Assembly (NCBI RefSeq): GCF_025566965.1
Contig: NZ_JAOQJL010000010.1
Location: 50,497-114,496 of the forward strand
DNA length: 64,000 nt
From: Blautia_A ammoniilytica
Lineage (GTDB): Bacteria; Bacillota; Clostridia; Lachnospirales; Lachnospiraceae
Reading direction: 5' to 3'
The translations under genes and the position numbers were made by a program. How positions within the stretch are numbered: the first letter of the stretch is position 1; every line of letters begins with the position of its first letter. Positions 16,136-25,627 of this stretch are shown piece after piece. The notes below the pieces were generated by a model. It did no database searches and was not told the DNA's origin. It worked only from the letters and a program-made list of their open reading frames with translations.

Positions 16136-17322
16136 ATGAATTTCTATCTGAAAAGGTAAAGGCTTTAAAGCCATCTGGAATACGTAAATTTTTTGATATA
16201 GTAAAGGAGATCCCTGGAGCCATCTCCCTTGGTGTTGGAGAACCGGATTTTGAAACTCCATATCACATCCGTGAGGCCGGGATCCAGGCATTGCAGGCCG
16301 GCAAGACCTTCTATACTTCTAACAGCGGCCTGATGGAGCTTCGTAAAGCAGTTTCTGACTTTACCAAACGACGTACAGGACTTACCTATGATCCTGCATC
16401 TGAGATCATGCTTACTGTAGGCGGCAGCGAAGCTATCGACGTAGCTCTCCGTACCATTATTAATCCAGGGGATGAAGTGATTTATATTCAGCCCAGCTAC
16501 GTTTCTTATCTGCCCTGTATCCTTCTGGCGGATGGTGTTCCGGTTCCAATTGAATTAAAAGCCGAAAATCGTTTCCGCCTTACCCGTGAGGAACTGGAGG
16601 CAGCCATCACTCCCAAGACCAAGGCATTGATCCTTTCTTTCCCCAATAACCCTACAGGAGCCATTATGGAAAAAGAGGATCTGGAGGCTATTGTGGATGT
16701 GATCAAAGAGCATCACATTCTGGTGATCTCAGACGAGATTTACAGCGAACTTACCTATGGAAAGGAGCATGTATCCATTGCATCCCTTCCCGGCATGAAG
16801 GAGTATTCCATTGTGATCAATGGTTTTTCCAAAGGCTTTGCCATGACCGGCTGGCGTCTGGGCTATGCTCTGGGCAATAAGGAGATCCTGAAGCAAATGA
16901 TCAAGATCCATCAGTATGCCATCATGTGTGCTCCTACCGTAAGCCAGTATGCTGCAATTGAAGCCATGTACAACGGCGATCAGGATGTTATTTACATGCG
17001 GGAATCCTACAACCAGAGACGTCGTTTCCTCTATCATGAGCTGCAGCGTCTTGGACTCCCCTGTTTCCTTCCGGAGGGAGCTTTCTATATGTTCCCGGAT
17101 ATCCATGAATTTGGCATGACCAGTGAGGATTTTGCCCTTGACCTTCTGAAGGAAGAAAAGGTAGCCGTTGTTCCAGGCAGTGCTTTCGGCGATTGCGGTG
17201 AAGGCTTTATCCGTATTTCTTATGCTTATTCCATTGAGGAGCTGAAAGAAGCTCTTCTCCGCATTGAACGATATCTGAATCGAAAACGCAGCCAGAAGAC
17301 AGAATCCCCAAAGCAAGTATAG
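16132..17322 (+). CDS. Class I/II PLP-dependent aminotransferase
   Basis: 396 residues, fold type I. Visible motifs are SFPNNPTGAIME, the Asp-containing VISDEIYSELTYG, and the PLP lysine in GFSKGFAMTGWRLGYALG. The arginine for the substrate carboxylate is in GFIRISYAYS. Close relatives act on aspartate, aromatic amino acids or acetylated diaminopimelate; the substrate is not determined. The gene is translationally coupled to the Lrp-type regulator. Confidence 0.9.
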   Translation: MNEFLSEKVKALKPSGIRKFFDIVKEIPGAISLGVGEPDFETPYHIREAGIQALQAGKTFYTSNSGLMELRKAVSDFTKRRTGLTYDPASEIMLTVGGSEAIDVALRTIINPGDEVIYIQPSYVSYLPCILLADGVPVPIELKAENRFRLTREELEAAITPKTKALILSFPNNPTGAIMEKEDLEAIVDVIKEHHILVISDEIYSELTYGKEHVSIASLPGMKEYSIVINGFSKGFAMTGWRLGYALGNKEILKQMIKIHQYAIMCAPTVSQYAAIEAMYNGDQDVIYMRESYNQRRRFLYHELQRLGLPCFLPEGAFYMFPDIHEFGMTSEDFALDLLKEEKVAVVPGSAFGDCGEGFIRISYAYSIEELKEALLRIERYLNRKRSQKTESPKQV

Positions 17323-17354
17323 CCCTGGGGCAGATCTGAAGGGGAGGTAAATAT

Positions 17355-17621
17355 ATGTTCCGTTTATGGGGGAAAATTTGGAAAGACAACCATATGCTTA
17401 AAGACGAAGTGGTATGTGATGACCGTGAAGACACCCGCACACACAAGGTTTTCCACTGTCTTGAACAGCTTTGTTATGATATGGATCTTGGCAATCCCAT
17501 CTGGCTGGATACTACGGTCCGCCATTTCCAAAAGCATGATAAAGCGCGTTTTTACCAGGATAATTTTATTGAACAAATTGATTTTGACTACCTGGAGATC
17601 CAAGTAATTGAAGAAGATTAA
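17355..17621 (+). CDS. Conserved small protein of Lachnospiraceae, unknown function
   Basis: 88 residues, acidic, soluble, with no signal or membrane segment. It begins MFRLWGKIWKDNHMLKDE and ends DYLEIQVIEED. The regular, well-spaced composition and a GGGGAGG binding site (about 17340) support coding. It is 32 bases after the aminotransferase and before a terminator, so it is probably the third gene of that operon. I recall similar proteins as conserved hypotheticals in this family, without an assigned function. Confidence 0.75.
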   Translation: MFRLWGKIWKDNHMLKDEVVCDDREDTRTHKVFHCLEQLCYDMDLGNPIWLDTTVRHFQKHDKARFYQDNFIEQIDFDYLEIQVIEED

Positions 17622-17685
17622 ATGAATGGAACTCATGATACAAGCCGCATATAACATCATCTTATTTTACTGAATCCAGAAAAAA

Positions 17686-17725
17686 ACGGAGAAGCCCCCA
17701 CATTCCCGGGAACTTCTCCGTTTTG
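17686..17725. terminator. Bidirectional terminator
   Basis: ACGGAGAAG and CTTCTCCGT pair, with AAAAA on one side and TTTTG on the other. It serves the lrp operon and the convergent giant gene. Confidence 0.85.
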
Positions 17726-17776
17726 TCATTATCTTGCCATCTTTGCGTTGTAAGCTTTATTTATAGCACGCTTCTG

Positions 17777-20700
17777 TTACTTCACACGTACCTTTTTCGG
17801 TGAGGAATACGCTCCGTATACCTTACCGCTCTTTGTGCTGATATATGCACGCACTTTCACATAATAGGTTTTCTTGCTGGTAAGCCGCTTAGCAGTTGCT
17901 GTTGTAGCTGTACCTTTCTTTACAGTAGCAGCCAGCTTATAGCCGCTTCCCTTTCTTTTTGAAACATAAACCTCATATCCATTGACTCTGGAAATTCTGC
18001 CATATTTCACAGTCAGAGATCGTTTGCCGCCTGTTACTCTGGAGATGGCTGCCTTCTTCGGTGCCAGTGTACTTTCGATCACTGCTGCCGGGCCTTTGGC
18101 GCTTAAGCTGCCCTGGATAAAGAATGGAATCACCTTGTATCTGTACTTGGTGCCATACTTCAGTTTCTTATCTTTATCCGTATACCGTGTGTTGGTACCG
18201 CCGTTTAAGGTTGCACGCAGCACATATTTCTTTTTCGCTTTTTCATAGCGATATACATAGTATCCGGTTGCACCAGGCTGCGGATTCCAGCCAATGGTCA
18301 GTTTCTTCTGGGTAGCACTAACCGTTTTGCCTCCGGTTACTTTCTTAAGGTTAGGCTTCACAATGTAGAATTCCACTGTTGCGGATCCTGCAAAGCTTCC
18401 CAGACCGCTGATCACTGCAGTTGCCTTTCCAACATTGATATTGCTGGAATAGGATACTGTATAATCCACACCTGCAGTAAGTGTACGTCCCATATAAGTA
18501 ATATTAAGAGCAGGTGTTACAGCACTTCCTGTGTAATACTGATTGGGAACTGCCGCGATCTGTGCATAGCCAATGGATGTGGTTCCTGATGCCCTTACCA
18601 CCCGGAAGCCATATTTTGCATAACTGCTGTCAGAGGTAAGCCTTACCTTAATGGTGCTGCCGGAAACCGTAACTGTTCGGTTTCTAAGCTCTGTACCTGT
18701 ATAAGTACCAACCTTCTTTCCTGTGCCATCCATGATGTAAATGTAATCGAAATCATCCTCTGTCTCGGTATCCGAACTGAAGGTAATGGACACGGAACCG
18801 GCACCATCTACATGATAGCTCCAGGTTCTGTCTTCATTGTTTGCATATGGATGATCTGACTGGAACTGGCTAAGATCTGTTACATTCACCATGTTATCTT
18901 CCGGAGCTACAACAGTTACCTGGCAAGAAGCAGAAAGACCGCTTTCTGTAGCTGCAGTGATCACTGCAGTTCCTGGATCTCGTCCATAGACCTCACCATC
19001 ACCATATACGTCAGCCACATCATAATTGCTGGATGTGAAAGTAACACGGTCCGTTGCATCTGACGGATAAATATCATAACTCAGATAATAGCTTTGTCCA
19101 TCTCTTATGGTAATATTCTGAGTATTCAGGGTAATCCTTTCAGCAGGTACGTAAACCGTTACATTGCAATATGCATGGAAGGTATCTCCTATACTTGCCT
19201 CGATCAGTGTTGTTCCTGAAGATATTGCTTTAACAGAAGCAACGCTGTTGTTTTCTCCTGATGTAACCAGCTCTGCCACATCTGTATCATAAATGGTCCA
19301 GTCAACTCCCTGCTTTTCTGTTGTATCAAAGGGCAGGAAATTCACACTTAAAACAGCTGAATCATTTTTCTTAAGTTTTAATGCACTTTCACTGATCTGG
19401 ATACCGGTAAGCGGATTCGTCACTCTTACCTTGCAGGTTCCTTTCACATCGCTCTTTGTGCGGACTGTGATCTCTGCATCTCCCACTGCATTAGCAGTTA
19501 CTTTTCCATTTTCATCTACAGATACGATCTCCGGATGATCAGAAGTATAAGTAAGGGCTTCTGTTGCATTGGAAGGAGTAAGCAGTACTTCTACCGTGTC
19601 CTGAGCTCCCACACCGTCCAGTTCCAGTGTTGGATAGATCATGCGGATATCCGCTACAGGAACATCCTTTACAGTTACACTGCAGGTATCAGAATAAGCT
19701 CCGCAGGTCACTTTGATCTGTGCTGTTCCTGCTTTCAGAGCCTCTACTTCGCCTTTTTTACTTACACTGATGATATCTGTCTGCTCTGTTGTATATGTAC
19801 ATTTGTCACTTGCATCTGATGGAGTAACTGCTGCATTTAACTGCTCCACATCTCCAACAGAAAATTCCAGTGTTTCCGGTAAGGATACACCAGTTGCCTT
19901 TTTCTCTTTCTTAAAGAGTGCAGTAACCTCCACATCCTTCTCAGGCATGATAAAGGTAGTGCTTGGGCTGTCCTCATCTTCAAAAATTCCATCATTTGCA
20001 GTCCAGTGGTCAAACACATAACCATTCTTTGCAGCTGCGATCACATCTATTTCTGTGTCTGAATCATAGTTCTTCTCATTTTCGCTTACAATGGTTCCGC
20101 CTTCACCAGCTGTGATCTTAAAGGAGCTTGTTGTGAGCAGGCGCACATTTTCTGATGAATTGCTGAGAAGAGAATATGCATCCTCTTCATTACGTCTTGG
20201 AGAATCTGTAGCCAGATACAGGTATGCTGCCTTGGAACCATCCATTGTGGTTCTTGGGAAATAAACAGTCCGTACTTCTCCCGGCTCCAGGGTTCCCATA
20301 TTTTCCGTGTAAAGCACAGCACCGTCCTTAGCATCTGCCAGGATACGGAAGCCTACGTTTTTAGTTTCCAGACCGCTGTCGTTTACAATCTGCAGGACGA
20401 TACATTCCTGATTATCCATCATTACATCATCCAGCTGCTCTACATAAAGCACACGATAGCCAAGTTCAAACTCTGCTGCATCCTGGCGTACCCCACTGCC
20501 AGCCGCAGACACTTCTATTCTGTAAGTTTCCGGCTCATCATCTACATTCAATTCCGGAACAGGGTAATCGATCTGGATCTGTTTTTCTTCACCAGGCTGG
20601 ATCACTACGTCTTTATGACCCTGACCAACTTCATAATCTTTCTCTGCACAAATGTAGGAAAGATCAATTCCCTCTGCTGCAAGATTTCCATTGTTCTTTA

Positions 20701-23700
20701 CAGTGACCATCATCGGCAGAGCCTGGTCAGAAGCAACATCGCTGTCCTCAAAATCTACTGACTGGATCTTCAGATCCACAGTTTCTTCTACTGTCTTTTC
20801 TTCCAGATCAGAATATTTTGTGGTGCCATTTTCGTCATATTCTGCTCTGTTGTAGGAAAGTACCAGCTTGCCATCCTCATTAAAGGCTCCTGAAAGGCCG
20901 GAAATAATACCTGCTCCAAGGTTTCCAAGACAATGTACCTTTCCAAAAGCACCCTTTTCCCAGATACATCCATAGACAGCCTTCTGATTCTGATCCTGAT
21001 CAGATGAAGCAGTGGCAGTCCACAGGATATAGGTTTTTGTCTGGGAACTGATTACCTGGAAATTCTTTGTAAGATTTTCCGGAAGCTGTGCCGGATCAAA
21101 CACATAAGAAGCTTTGTCATTTACATTTGCTTTATAAGCAATATTCCCATCCTGATACCAGAACATATACTCTGTTCCATCAAGGCTTCCGGTAATGATG
21201 CCGGAGGCTGCACTTCCTTCCTCTGTACCAAGATTTCCTGTTTCACCGGTATTGATCTGAATATAGCCACTCTGTCTTGTTTCATCTACATCTGCAAGGG
21301 CCTGTACGCCTTCACCAGAGGTAAAGGTATAGGTAACAACCGGGCCTGAGCCTGATGCAGCTACAGAGATCTGGGAAATATAACGGTTTGATCCAATATC
21401 TACCCACTTCAGGGCTCCTGTAGTACCATCAGCCCCGATAGAAGTATAGTATACATAACCTGGCAGTGTAGTCTCAAGCGCCTTGTTTTCAGTATGATAC
21501 CATGCCACATATGCAACACCGTCTTTCACTGCGATTCCAGGAATGGTATCTGTCACATTATTATCTGTAAGAGGATATGTACGGATCATATCAGAACCGC
21601 TGCCATAGTGGATCACAGCTACACAGATCTCAGATGCGTTTGCCATCTGATCTACCGTAGTGGAAGAATCGTCAAAGGCCTTCTTTGTATCCTGCCATGC
21701 CACATAGATCACTTTCTTTGCTTCGTCTACTGCAACTGCAGGTGCAAAGTCAGAAGTTCCGTCATCGTCAATAATGGTATATCCTGTTTCTCCTGCTTTC
21801 TGATATACCAGCTGGCTGCTGTTGCAGATCTGCTTTGAGGGATCCTCATGGATCCAGAATTTATAATTGGTTCCGCCTGCATTTACAAAAATGGGATTGG
21901 AATCCGAGCCTGCAGTAATTCCGTTATCTGTCTCCACACCTTCCTCTGACGCCAGAAGGAAAGGCTGTGCATTCAGTTCATCGTAAATATTCTGATCCTG
22001 GCAATATACAGAACGATCCTTCCGATTGCTGTCATATACAGTAACCGTAGCCTCTGCCAGCTTCAAACTCTTCTCAAACTTCCACACTGCAGCTTTCAGG
22101 CTGGCAGATGCTGTCAGCTCACAAAGCTGGGTAGACTTTACAAAGTCCGCTGTATACTTAACGGTTCCTCTTCCCTCTGCGCCAAAATTGGCAATCCCCT
22201 TGGAACCTACGCCGCCTTCAATTGCTACAGAGATAGAAGGTGCAATGGTTCCGCTGGTCCATTTCGGCAAAAGTCCGTTCAGGTTCAATCCGTTCTGGTT
22301 TATAATACTTCCTCTGATCTCTGCTTCGATCTTTCCTTCTCCGCTTACTGAGATGTATGTAGGAACGATCCAGAAGAAATTGGTGGTATGGCTTCCAGAA
22401 ACAGAACCGCATGCCCTGACGACTATATTGACCATTACCTTTCCGTTATCCAGATATCCTTCTCCATATCCGGCAACATTAAATGTAGTCTTAAAGCTTC
22501 CTATATTAAGCTTTGGCTGCTTCTTTCCAAGCTTAAAGTCCTTTGCCTTAGATTCCAGAAGTTCTTTGTTCAGCTTTTCCTTTTCCTTCTGGGTGCTAGG
22601 CATAAACTTCAGATTCAGACCAACGCTTACCTTTCCATTGTCATCGGTTTTCACTTCCAGATCCAGCAGATCATTCATACCGAATTTCAGGGCATTTCCC
22701 ATGAACAAGGCTGCAAGGGAAGATTTTCCCACATTCCCCTCTCCCATGGTCATGAATTTCATCTTGGTAATACCCTTTGCCGAAACTACTGGTTTGGAAA
22801 CCTTCAGTCCAAACTGGATCTCTTTGGAAGATTTACCATCCTTGGAAACGCATTTTACGTATCTTTTTGACTGGGAAGTAAGCTTCTCGATCACAGTGCC
22901 GTTTTTCTTTTCCAGTGTTTTGAATTCAAATACACCGGTTTTATTCTTGGCTACCACAGACTCGTCCTGCATCAGGAAATAGACACAGTCATCCATGTCG
23001 GACTCAACATTGATCTTAACGGTCTTTGTCTTCTTGGCTTTTGCGATCTCAGCGCTTGAATCCTCCAGAAATGAAACCGTATCGATCAGAAGGTTCTTGT
23101 CTCCCATTGTAACGGACTCAATCTCCGGAGTGGTGTCATTCAGATTTTTCAGGGTAAAGACCATTGATTCTCCGCCCTTAAGTTTCTTGCGGATCACCTT
23201 GGTGCGATACTGGTCTTTGGAAATGCTAATATCCACATCTCCGGCAATGCTTTTTATGTCATCAAAAAGAATCTTGCCGTTTTCATCTGTTTTTCCCTGA
23301 AGTGTCTGCCCATTCTGTCCTGTAAGAGCAACATCCACATCTTCCAGATATTCTTCTGTACCGGTATCCTTTACCTTGATCAGGAACTGGTTTTTCCCTA
23401 CTGATTCATTACCTGAGCCTGCTGTAATGGAATTACCTACACTGACTCCATAATAGGTTGAAACTTCCATGGATTTGCCGGCAGCCAGTGTGGTTGGATC
23501 AAAGCGGATCGCTACTGCACTGTCTCCCAGACTGCTTCCCTCATATGGATCATAATCCCAGTATTCTCCACGGATGGATGACCAGTTGGTAAAATATACC
23601 ACATCAGGTCTGCGCTCATTTCCTCTGTAAAGATATCCTGTAGCCAGTGTGGTGGGATCATCCAGACGGTCATATACCTGATAGGACTGAGGGATTGCTG

Positions 23701-24643
23701 CCCCTGTAAAAGTACGGATCGTGGTCTGGTTTCCTACTCCTGGGATCCTGAAAGGTGCATCGTCATTGTTAGCAAGCATGGTATCCAGCATAATACGGAT
23801 ACCTACATCTACTGCACTTCCGGATACATTGATGGCCTGGTAAGAAATCCTCACTGTATCTGCATAGCTGGCATTTCCGCTTTTTACCAGTTCCAGGGTC
23901 TGTATGATCTGTACACCGTTATAGGTCATGCTGGCAATTACTTTATTGCCCACACTGTTTACTGTATCTGCCTCAAAAAAGCGTTCCTGATCTCCTATTT
24001 TGATCAGGGTTTCTGATGTATTTGGATTGGGATGTCCATACAGAAGCTTTCTGTTATTGTCAGAATCGTAGTTTGGATTTCCTTCACAGGTTCCCATGGT
24101 AAACTTGCCTTCGCTGTTTACTACTGCTTCCAGATAATTATTTCTCAGCCAGCCTTCAGTTCCTGAAGAATGAACCGCCGCAGTCTCCGGATCCACTCCC
24201 AGGTACTGTCTTACATAGGCCTTATAGACCTCATACAGATGGATGTTCTCTTCTTTTGAAAGGCTGTCCACATCCACACCCTGACTTTCCAGATATTCTC
24301 TGAAAGACAGAAGCGCTTCCGGTTCTTCTGATCCTTCCTCACCGGAATCAGAGAACTCTTCTGCCTCTGTGCTGCCATCCCCAAACAGGGAGTCTGTCTG
24401 TGCTGTATCGGATGCATCTGAAAAAGCACTGTCTGTGTCATCAGACATCTGTGGTGGAATCTCCTGTGCGTCCAGCACCTGTTCCTCGTCCACATCCTCT
24501 ACGGCTTCCTGTGCATCTGAAAATCCTTCAGCTCCCACCTCTGTCACAGCTTCTTCTGCTGCCAGCAGTGAAAGCGGCTGCCCTGCAACCATGGATACAG
24601 TCAGTAATGCACATAAAAACTGTTTCAACCTCTTTCTCTTCAT
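17777..24643 (-). CDS. Giant secreted multidomain protein (propeller-like, CARDB, BIG2, CUB-like, FN3)
   Basis: 2288 residues from the ATG at 24643, which has GAGGG eight bases before it; the ATG eight codons upstream lacks a site. Order, in approximate residues: signal peptide 1-30; acidic linker to 100; N-terminal beta-rich region 140-400; SpaA/carboxypeptidase-regulatory-like domain near 418; repeats of propeller type 915-1270 (for example IYVAWQDTKKAF); CARDB-like 1289-1390; an InlB-type repeat near 1508 (GGTIVSENEKNYDSD); four BIG2 Ig-like domains 1584-1914; a CUB-like domain 1918-2018; an MBG-like repeat (VDYTVSYSSNINVGKA) 2024-2098; two FN3-like domains to the end. There is no LPXTG motif or membrane tail, so it may be released or held by non-covalent contacts. 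It is probably an adhesin or matrix-type protein. It is divergent from the LytTR system. Confidence 0.88.
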   Translation of the reverse strand: MKRKRLKQFLCALLTVSMVAGQPLSLLAAEEAVTEVGAEGFSDAQEAVEDVDEEQVLDAQEIPPQMSDDTDSAFSDASDTAQTDSLFGDGSTEAEEFSDSGEEGSEEPEALLSFREYLESQGVDVDSLSKEENIHLYEVYKAYVRQYLGVDPETAAVHSSGTEGWLRNNYLEAVVNSEGKFTMGTCEGNPNYDSDNNRKLLYGHPNPNTSETLIKIGDQERFFEADTVNSVGNKVIASMTYNGVQIIQTLELVKSGNASYADTVRISYQAINVSGSAVDVGIRIMLDTMLANNDDAPFRIPGVGNQTTIRTFTGAAIPQSYQVYDRLDDPTTLATGYLYRGNERRPDVVYFTNWSSIRGEYWDYDPYEGSSLGDSAVAIRFDPTTLAAGKSMEVSTYYGVSVGNSITAGSGNESVGKNQFLIKVKDTGTEEYLEDVDVALTGQNGQTLQGKTDENGKILFDDIKSIAGDVDISISKDQYRTKVIRKKLKGGESMVFTLKNLNDTTPEIESVTMGDKNLLIDTVSFLEDSSAEIAKAKKTKTVKINVESDMDDCVYFLMQDESVVAKNKTGVFEFKTLEKKNGTVIEKLTSQSKRYVKCVSKDGKSSKEIQFGLKVSKPVVSAKGITKMKFMTMGEGNVGKSSLAALFMGNALKFGMNDLLDLEVKTDDNGKVSVGLNLKFMPSTQKEKEKLNKELLESKAKDFKLGKKQPKLNIGSFKTTFNVAGYGEGYLDNGKVMVNIVVRACGSVSGSHTTNFFWIVPTYISVSGEGKIEAEIRGSIINQNGLNLNGLLPKWTSGTIAPSISVAIEGGVGSKGIANFGAEGRGTVKYTADFVKSTQLCELTASASLKAAVWKFEKSLKLAEATVTVYDSNRKDRSVYCQDQNIYDELNAQPFLLASEEGVETDNGITAGSDSNPIFVNAGGTNYKFWIHEDPSKQICNSSQLVYQKAGETGYTIIDDDGTSDFAPAVAVDEAKKVIYVAWQDTKKAFDDSSTTVDQMANASEICVAVIHYGSGSDMIRTYPLTDNNVTDTIPGIAVKDGVAYVAWYHTENKALETTLPGYVYYTSIGADGTTGALKWVDIGSNRYISQISVAASGSGPVVTYTFTSGEGVQALADVDETRQSGYIQINTGETGNLGTEEGSAASGIITGSLDGTEYMFWYQDGNIAYKANVNDKASYVFDPAQLPENLTKNFQVISSQTKTYILWTATASSDQDQNQKAVYGCIWEKGAFGKVHCLGNLGAGIISGLSGAFNEDGKLVLSYNRAEYDENGTTKYSDLEEKTVEETVDLKIQSVDFEDSDVASDQALPMMVTVKNNGNLAAEGIDLSYICAEKDYEVGQGHKDVVIQPGEEKQIQIDYPVPELNVDDEPETYRIEVSAAGSGVRQDAAEFELGYRVLYVEQLDDVMMDNQECIVLQIVNDSGLETKNVGFRILADAKDGAVLYTENMGTLEPGEVRTVYFPRTTMDGSKAAYLYLATDSPRRNEEDAYSLLSNSSENVRLLTTSSFKITAGEGGTIVSENEKNYDSDTEIDVIAAAKNGYVFDHWTANDGIFEDEDSPSTTFIMPEKDVEVTALFKKEKKATGVSLPETLEFSVGDVEQLNAAVTPSDASDKCTYTTEQTDIISVSKKGEVEALKAGTAQIKVTCGAYSDTCSVTVKDVPVADIRMIYPTLELDGVGAQDTVEVLLTPSNATEALTYTSDHPEIVSVDENGKVTANAVGDAEITVRTKSDVKGTCKVRVTNPLTGIQISESALKLKKNDSAVLSVNFLPFDTTEKQGVDWTIYDTDVAELVTSGENNSVASVKAISSGTTLIEASIGDTFHAYCNVTVYVPAERITLNTQNITIRDGQSYYLSYDIYPSDATDRVTFTSSNYDVADVYGDGEVYGRDPGTAVITAATESGLSASCQVTVVAPEDNMVNVTDLSQFQSDHPYANNEDRTWSYHVDGAGSVSITFSSDTETEDDFDYIYIMDGTGKKVGTYTGTELRNRTVTVSGSTIKVRLTSDSSYAKYGFRVVRASGTTSIGYAQIAAVPNQYYTGSAVTPALNITYMGRTLTAGVDYTVSYSSNINVGKATAVISGLGSFAGSATVEFYIVKPNLKKVTGGKTVSATQKKLTIGWNPQPGATGYYVYRYEKAKKKYVLRATLNGGTNTRYTDKDKKLKYGTKYRYKVIPFFIQGSLSAKGPAAVIESTLAPKKAAISRVTGGKRSLTVKYGRISRVNGYEVYVSKRKGSGYKLAATVKKGTATTATAKRLTSKKTYYVKVRAYISTKSGKVYGAYSSPKKVRVK

Positions 24644-24697
24644 CTTCTTTCCCTCGTTTCTGTACATTTGTTATTACTGTACATTTCTTCGCAAAAA

Positions 24698-24726
24698 ATT
24701 ATATCATGCAGTATAAATACAAACAA
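24698..24726 (-). promoter_or_regulatory. Promoter of the giant secreted protein gene
   Basis: On the minus strand, TTGTTT (24721-24726) and TATAAT (24698-24703) are 17 bases apart. TGTACATTT occurs twice, 18 bases apart, just downstream (around 24660-24687). Confidence 0.6.
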
Positions 24727-24757
24727 CACATTTTCCTGTTTTTCATAAGATTTTTCA

Positions 24758-24812
24758 AGCTTTGATATACTTTTGATATGCTTTTAATCAGCTTTTCATT
24801 AGCTTTTCAAAT
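24758..24812. repeat. Five tandem 11-bp units, candidate LytTR binding array
   Basis: Units AGCTTTGATAT, ACTTTTGATAT, GCTTTTAATCA, GCTTTTCATTA and GCTTTTCAAAT follow one another without gaps. The period is about one helical turn. The array lies 35 bases upstream of the TATACT box (24847-24852) of the LytTR operon and 32 bases upstream of the -35 box of the divergent giant gene. Confidence 0.75.
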
Positions 24813-24880
24813 TGTGAAAATGCTGTTCATTCTCCCGAATTCATGTTATACTTTACCATAAACATAAGAGGTGACAGATA

Positions 24881-25627
24881 ATGAACATAGCATTAATTGA
24901 TGACATGCCCCAGGTACTTACCCATACCAGGAAGCTGATCCAGCAATTTGCTGATTCCAGCAATATAGATTTTTCCATCACCTGCTACTCCAGCAGTGAG
25001 GAACTGCTTGCAGATTTTACCCCACATAAATATTCCATACTTTTTATGGATATCTATATGGACGGACTGCCAGGCATTGAAGCTGCCCAGCAGATCCGCA
25101 GACAGGATGAAAGCTGCCTGATCGTTTTTTTGACAAGCAGTAGTGACCATCTGCCTCAAGCCTTCCGCTGTCATGCTTTTGACTATCTCCAAAAGCCTGT
25201 CACGCAGACGGATATTTCCCGTGTCCTTCAGGATGCCCTGCGTCTGATGCAGACAGATATCCAGTATCTGGAATTCACTCATAACCGCCAGACGGTCCGG
25301 ATTCCCCATAGTGAGATCATCAGCATCCTTTCTGATGACCACCGTACCGTTGTTACAGACAATAAAGGCGGCCGTTATGATCCGCTGATCAGCTTTTCAA
25401 AGCTGACTGCTGATCTTGAGAATGAAAGCCGTTTCAGGCAGATTAACCGGGGAATCCTTGTGAATATGGACTACATTTCCGGTTTTGACAGCAATCTGTG
25501 TATCCTTTCCAACGGCCAGAAGCTTCCTGTATCTACACGCAGACTTTCCAGGATCCGTCAGCAATGGGAGGATTATACGTTTGCCTCCATCCGTCACAAG
25601 ATGGCAGAAAGGAGACTTCATTCATGA
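24881..25627 (+). CDS. LytTR-family response regulator
   Basis: 248 residues. A receiver domain (1-120) has acidic ALIDDM near residues 4-9, the phosphoacceptor Asp in SILFMDIYMDGLPG, the switch Thr/Ser in VFLTSSSD, and the Lys in YLQKPVT. A LytTR DNA-binding domain (about 140-235) contains FRQINRGILVNMDYIS. LytTR regulators bind direct repeats, and a five-unit repeat is directly upstream. It overlaps the kinase gene by four bases. Likely targets are its own operon and the divergent giant protein gene (inference). Confidence 0.92.
   Translation: MNIALIDDMPQVLTHTRKLIQQFADSSNIDFSITCYSSSEELLADFTPHKYSILFMDIYMDGLPGIEAAQQIRRQDESCLIVFLTSSSDHLPQAFRCHAFDYLQKPVTQTDISRVLQDALRLMQTDIQYLEFTHNRQTVRIPHSEIISILSDDHRTVVTDNKGGRYDPLISFSKLTADLENESRFRQINRGILVNMDYISGFDSNLCILSNGQKLPVSTRRLSRIRQQWEDYTFASIRHKMAERRLHS

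Noticed and set aside
25498..25623. Longer start for the GHKL kinase
   Set aside because: These 42 codons lie inside the response regulator gene in another frame; the ATG at 25624 has AAAGGAG and an ATGA overlap.
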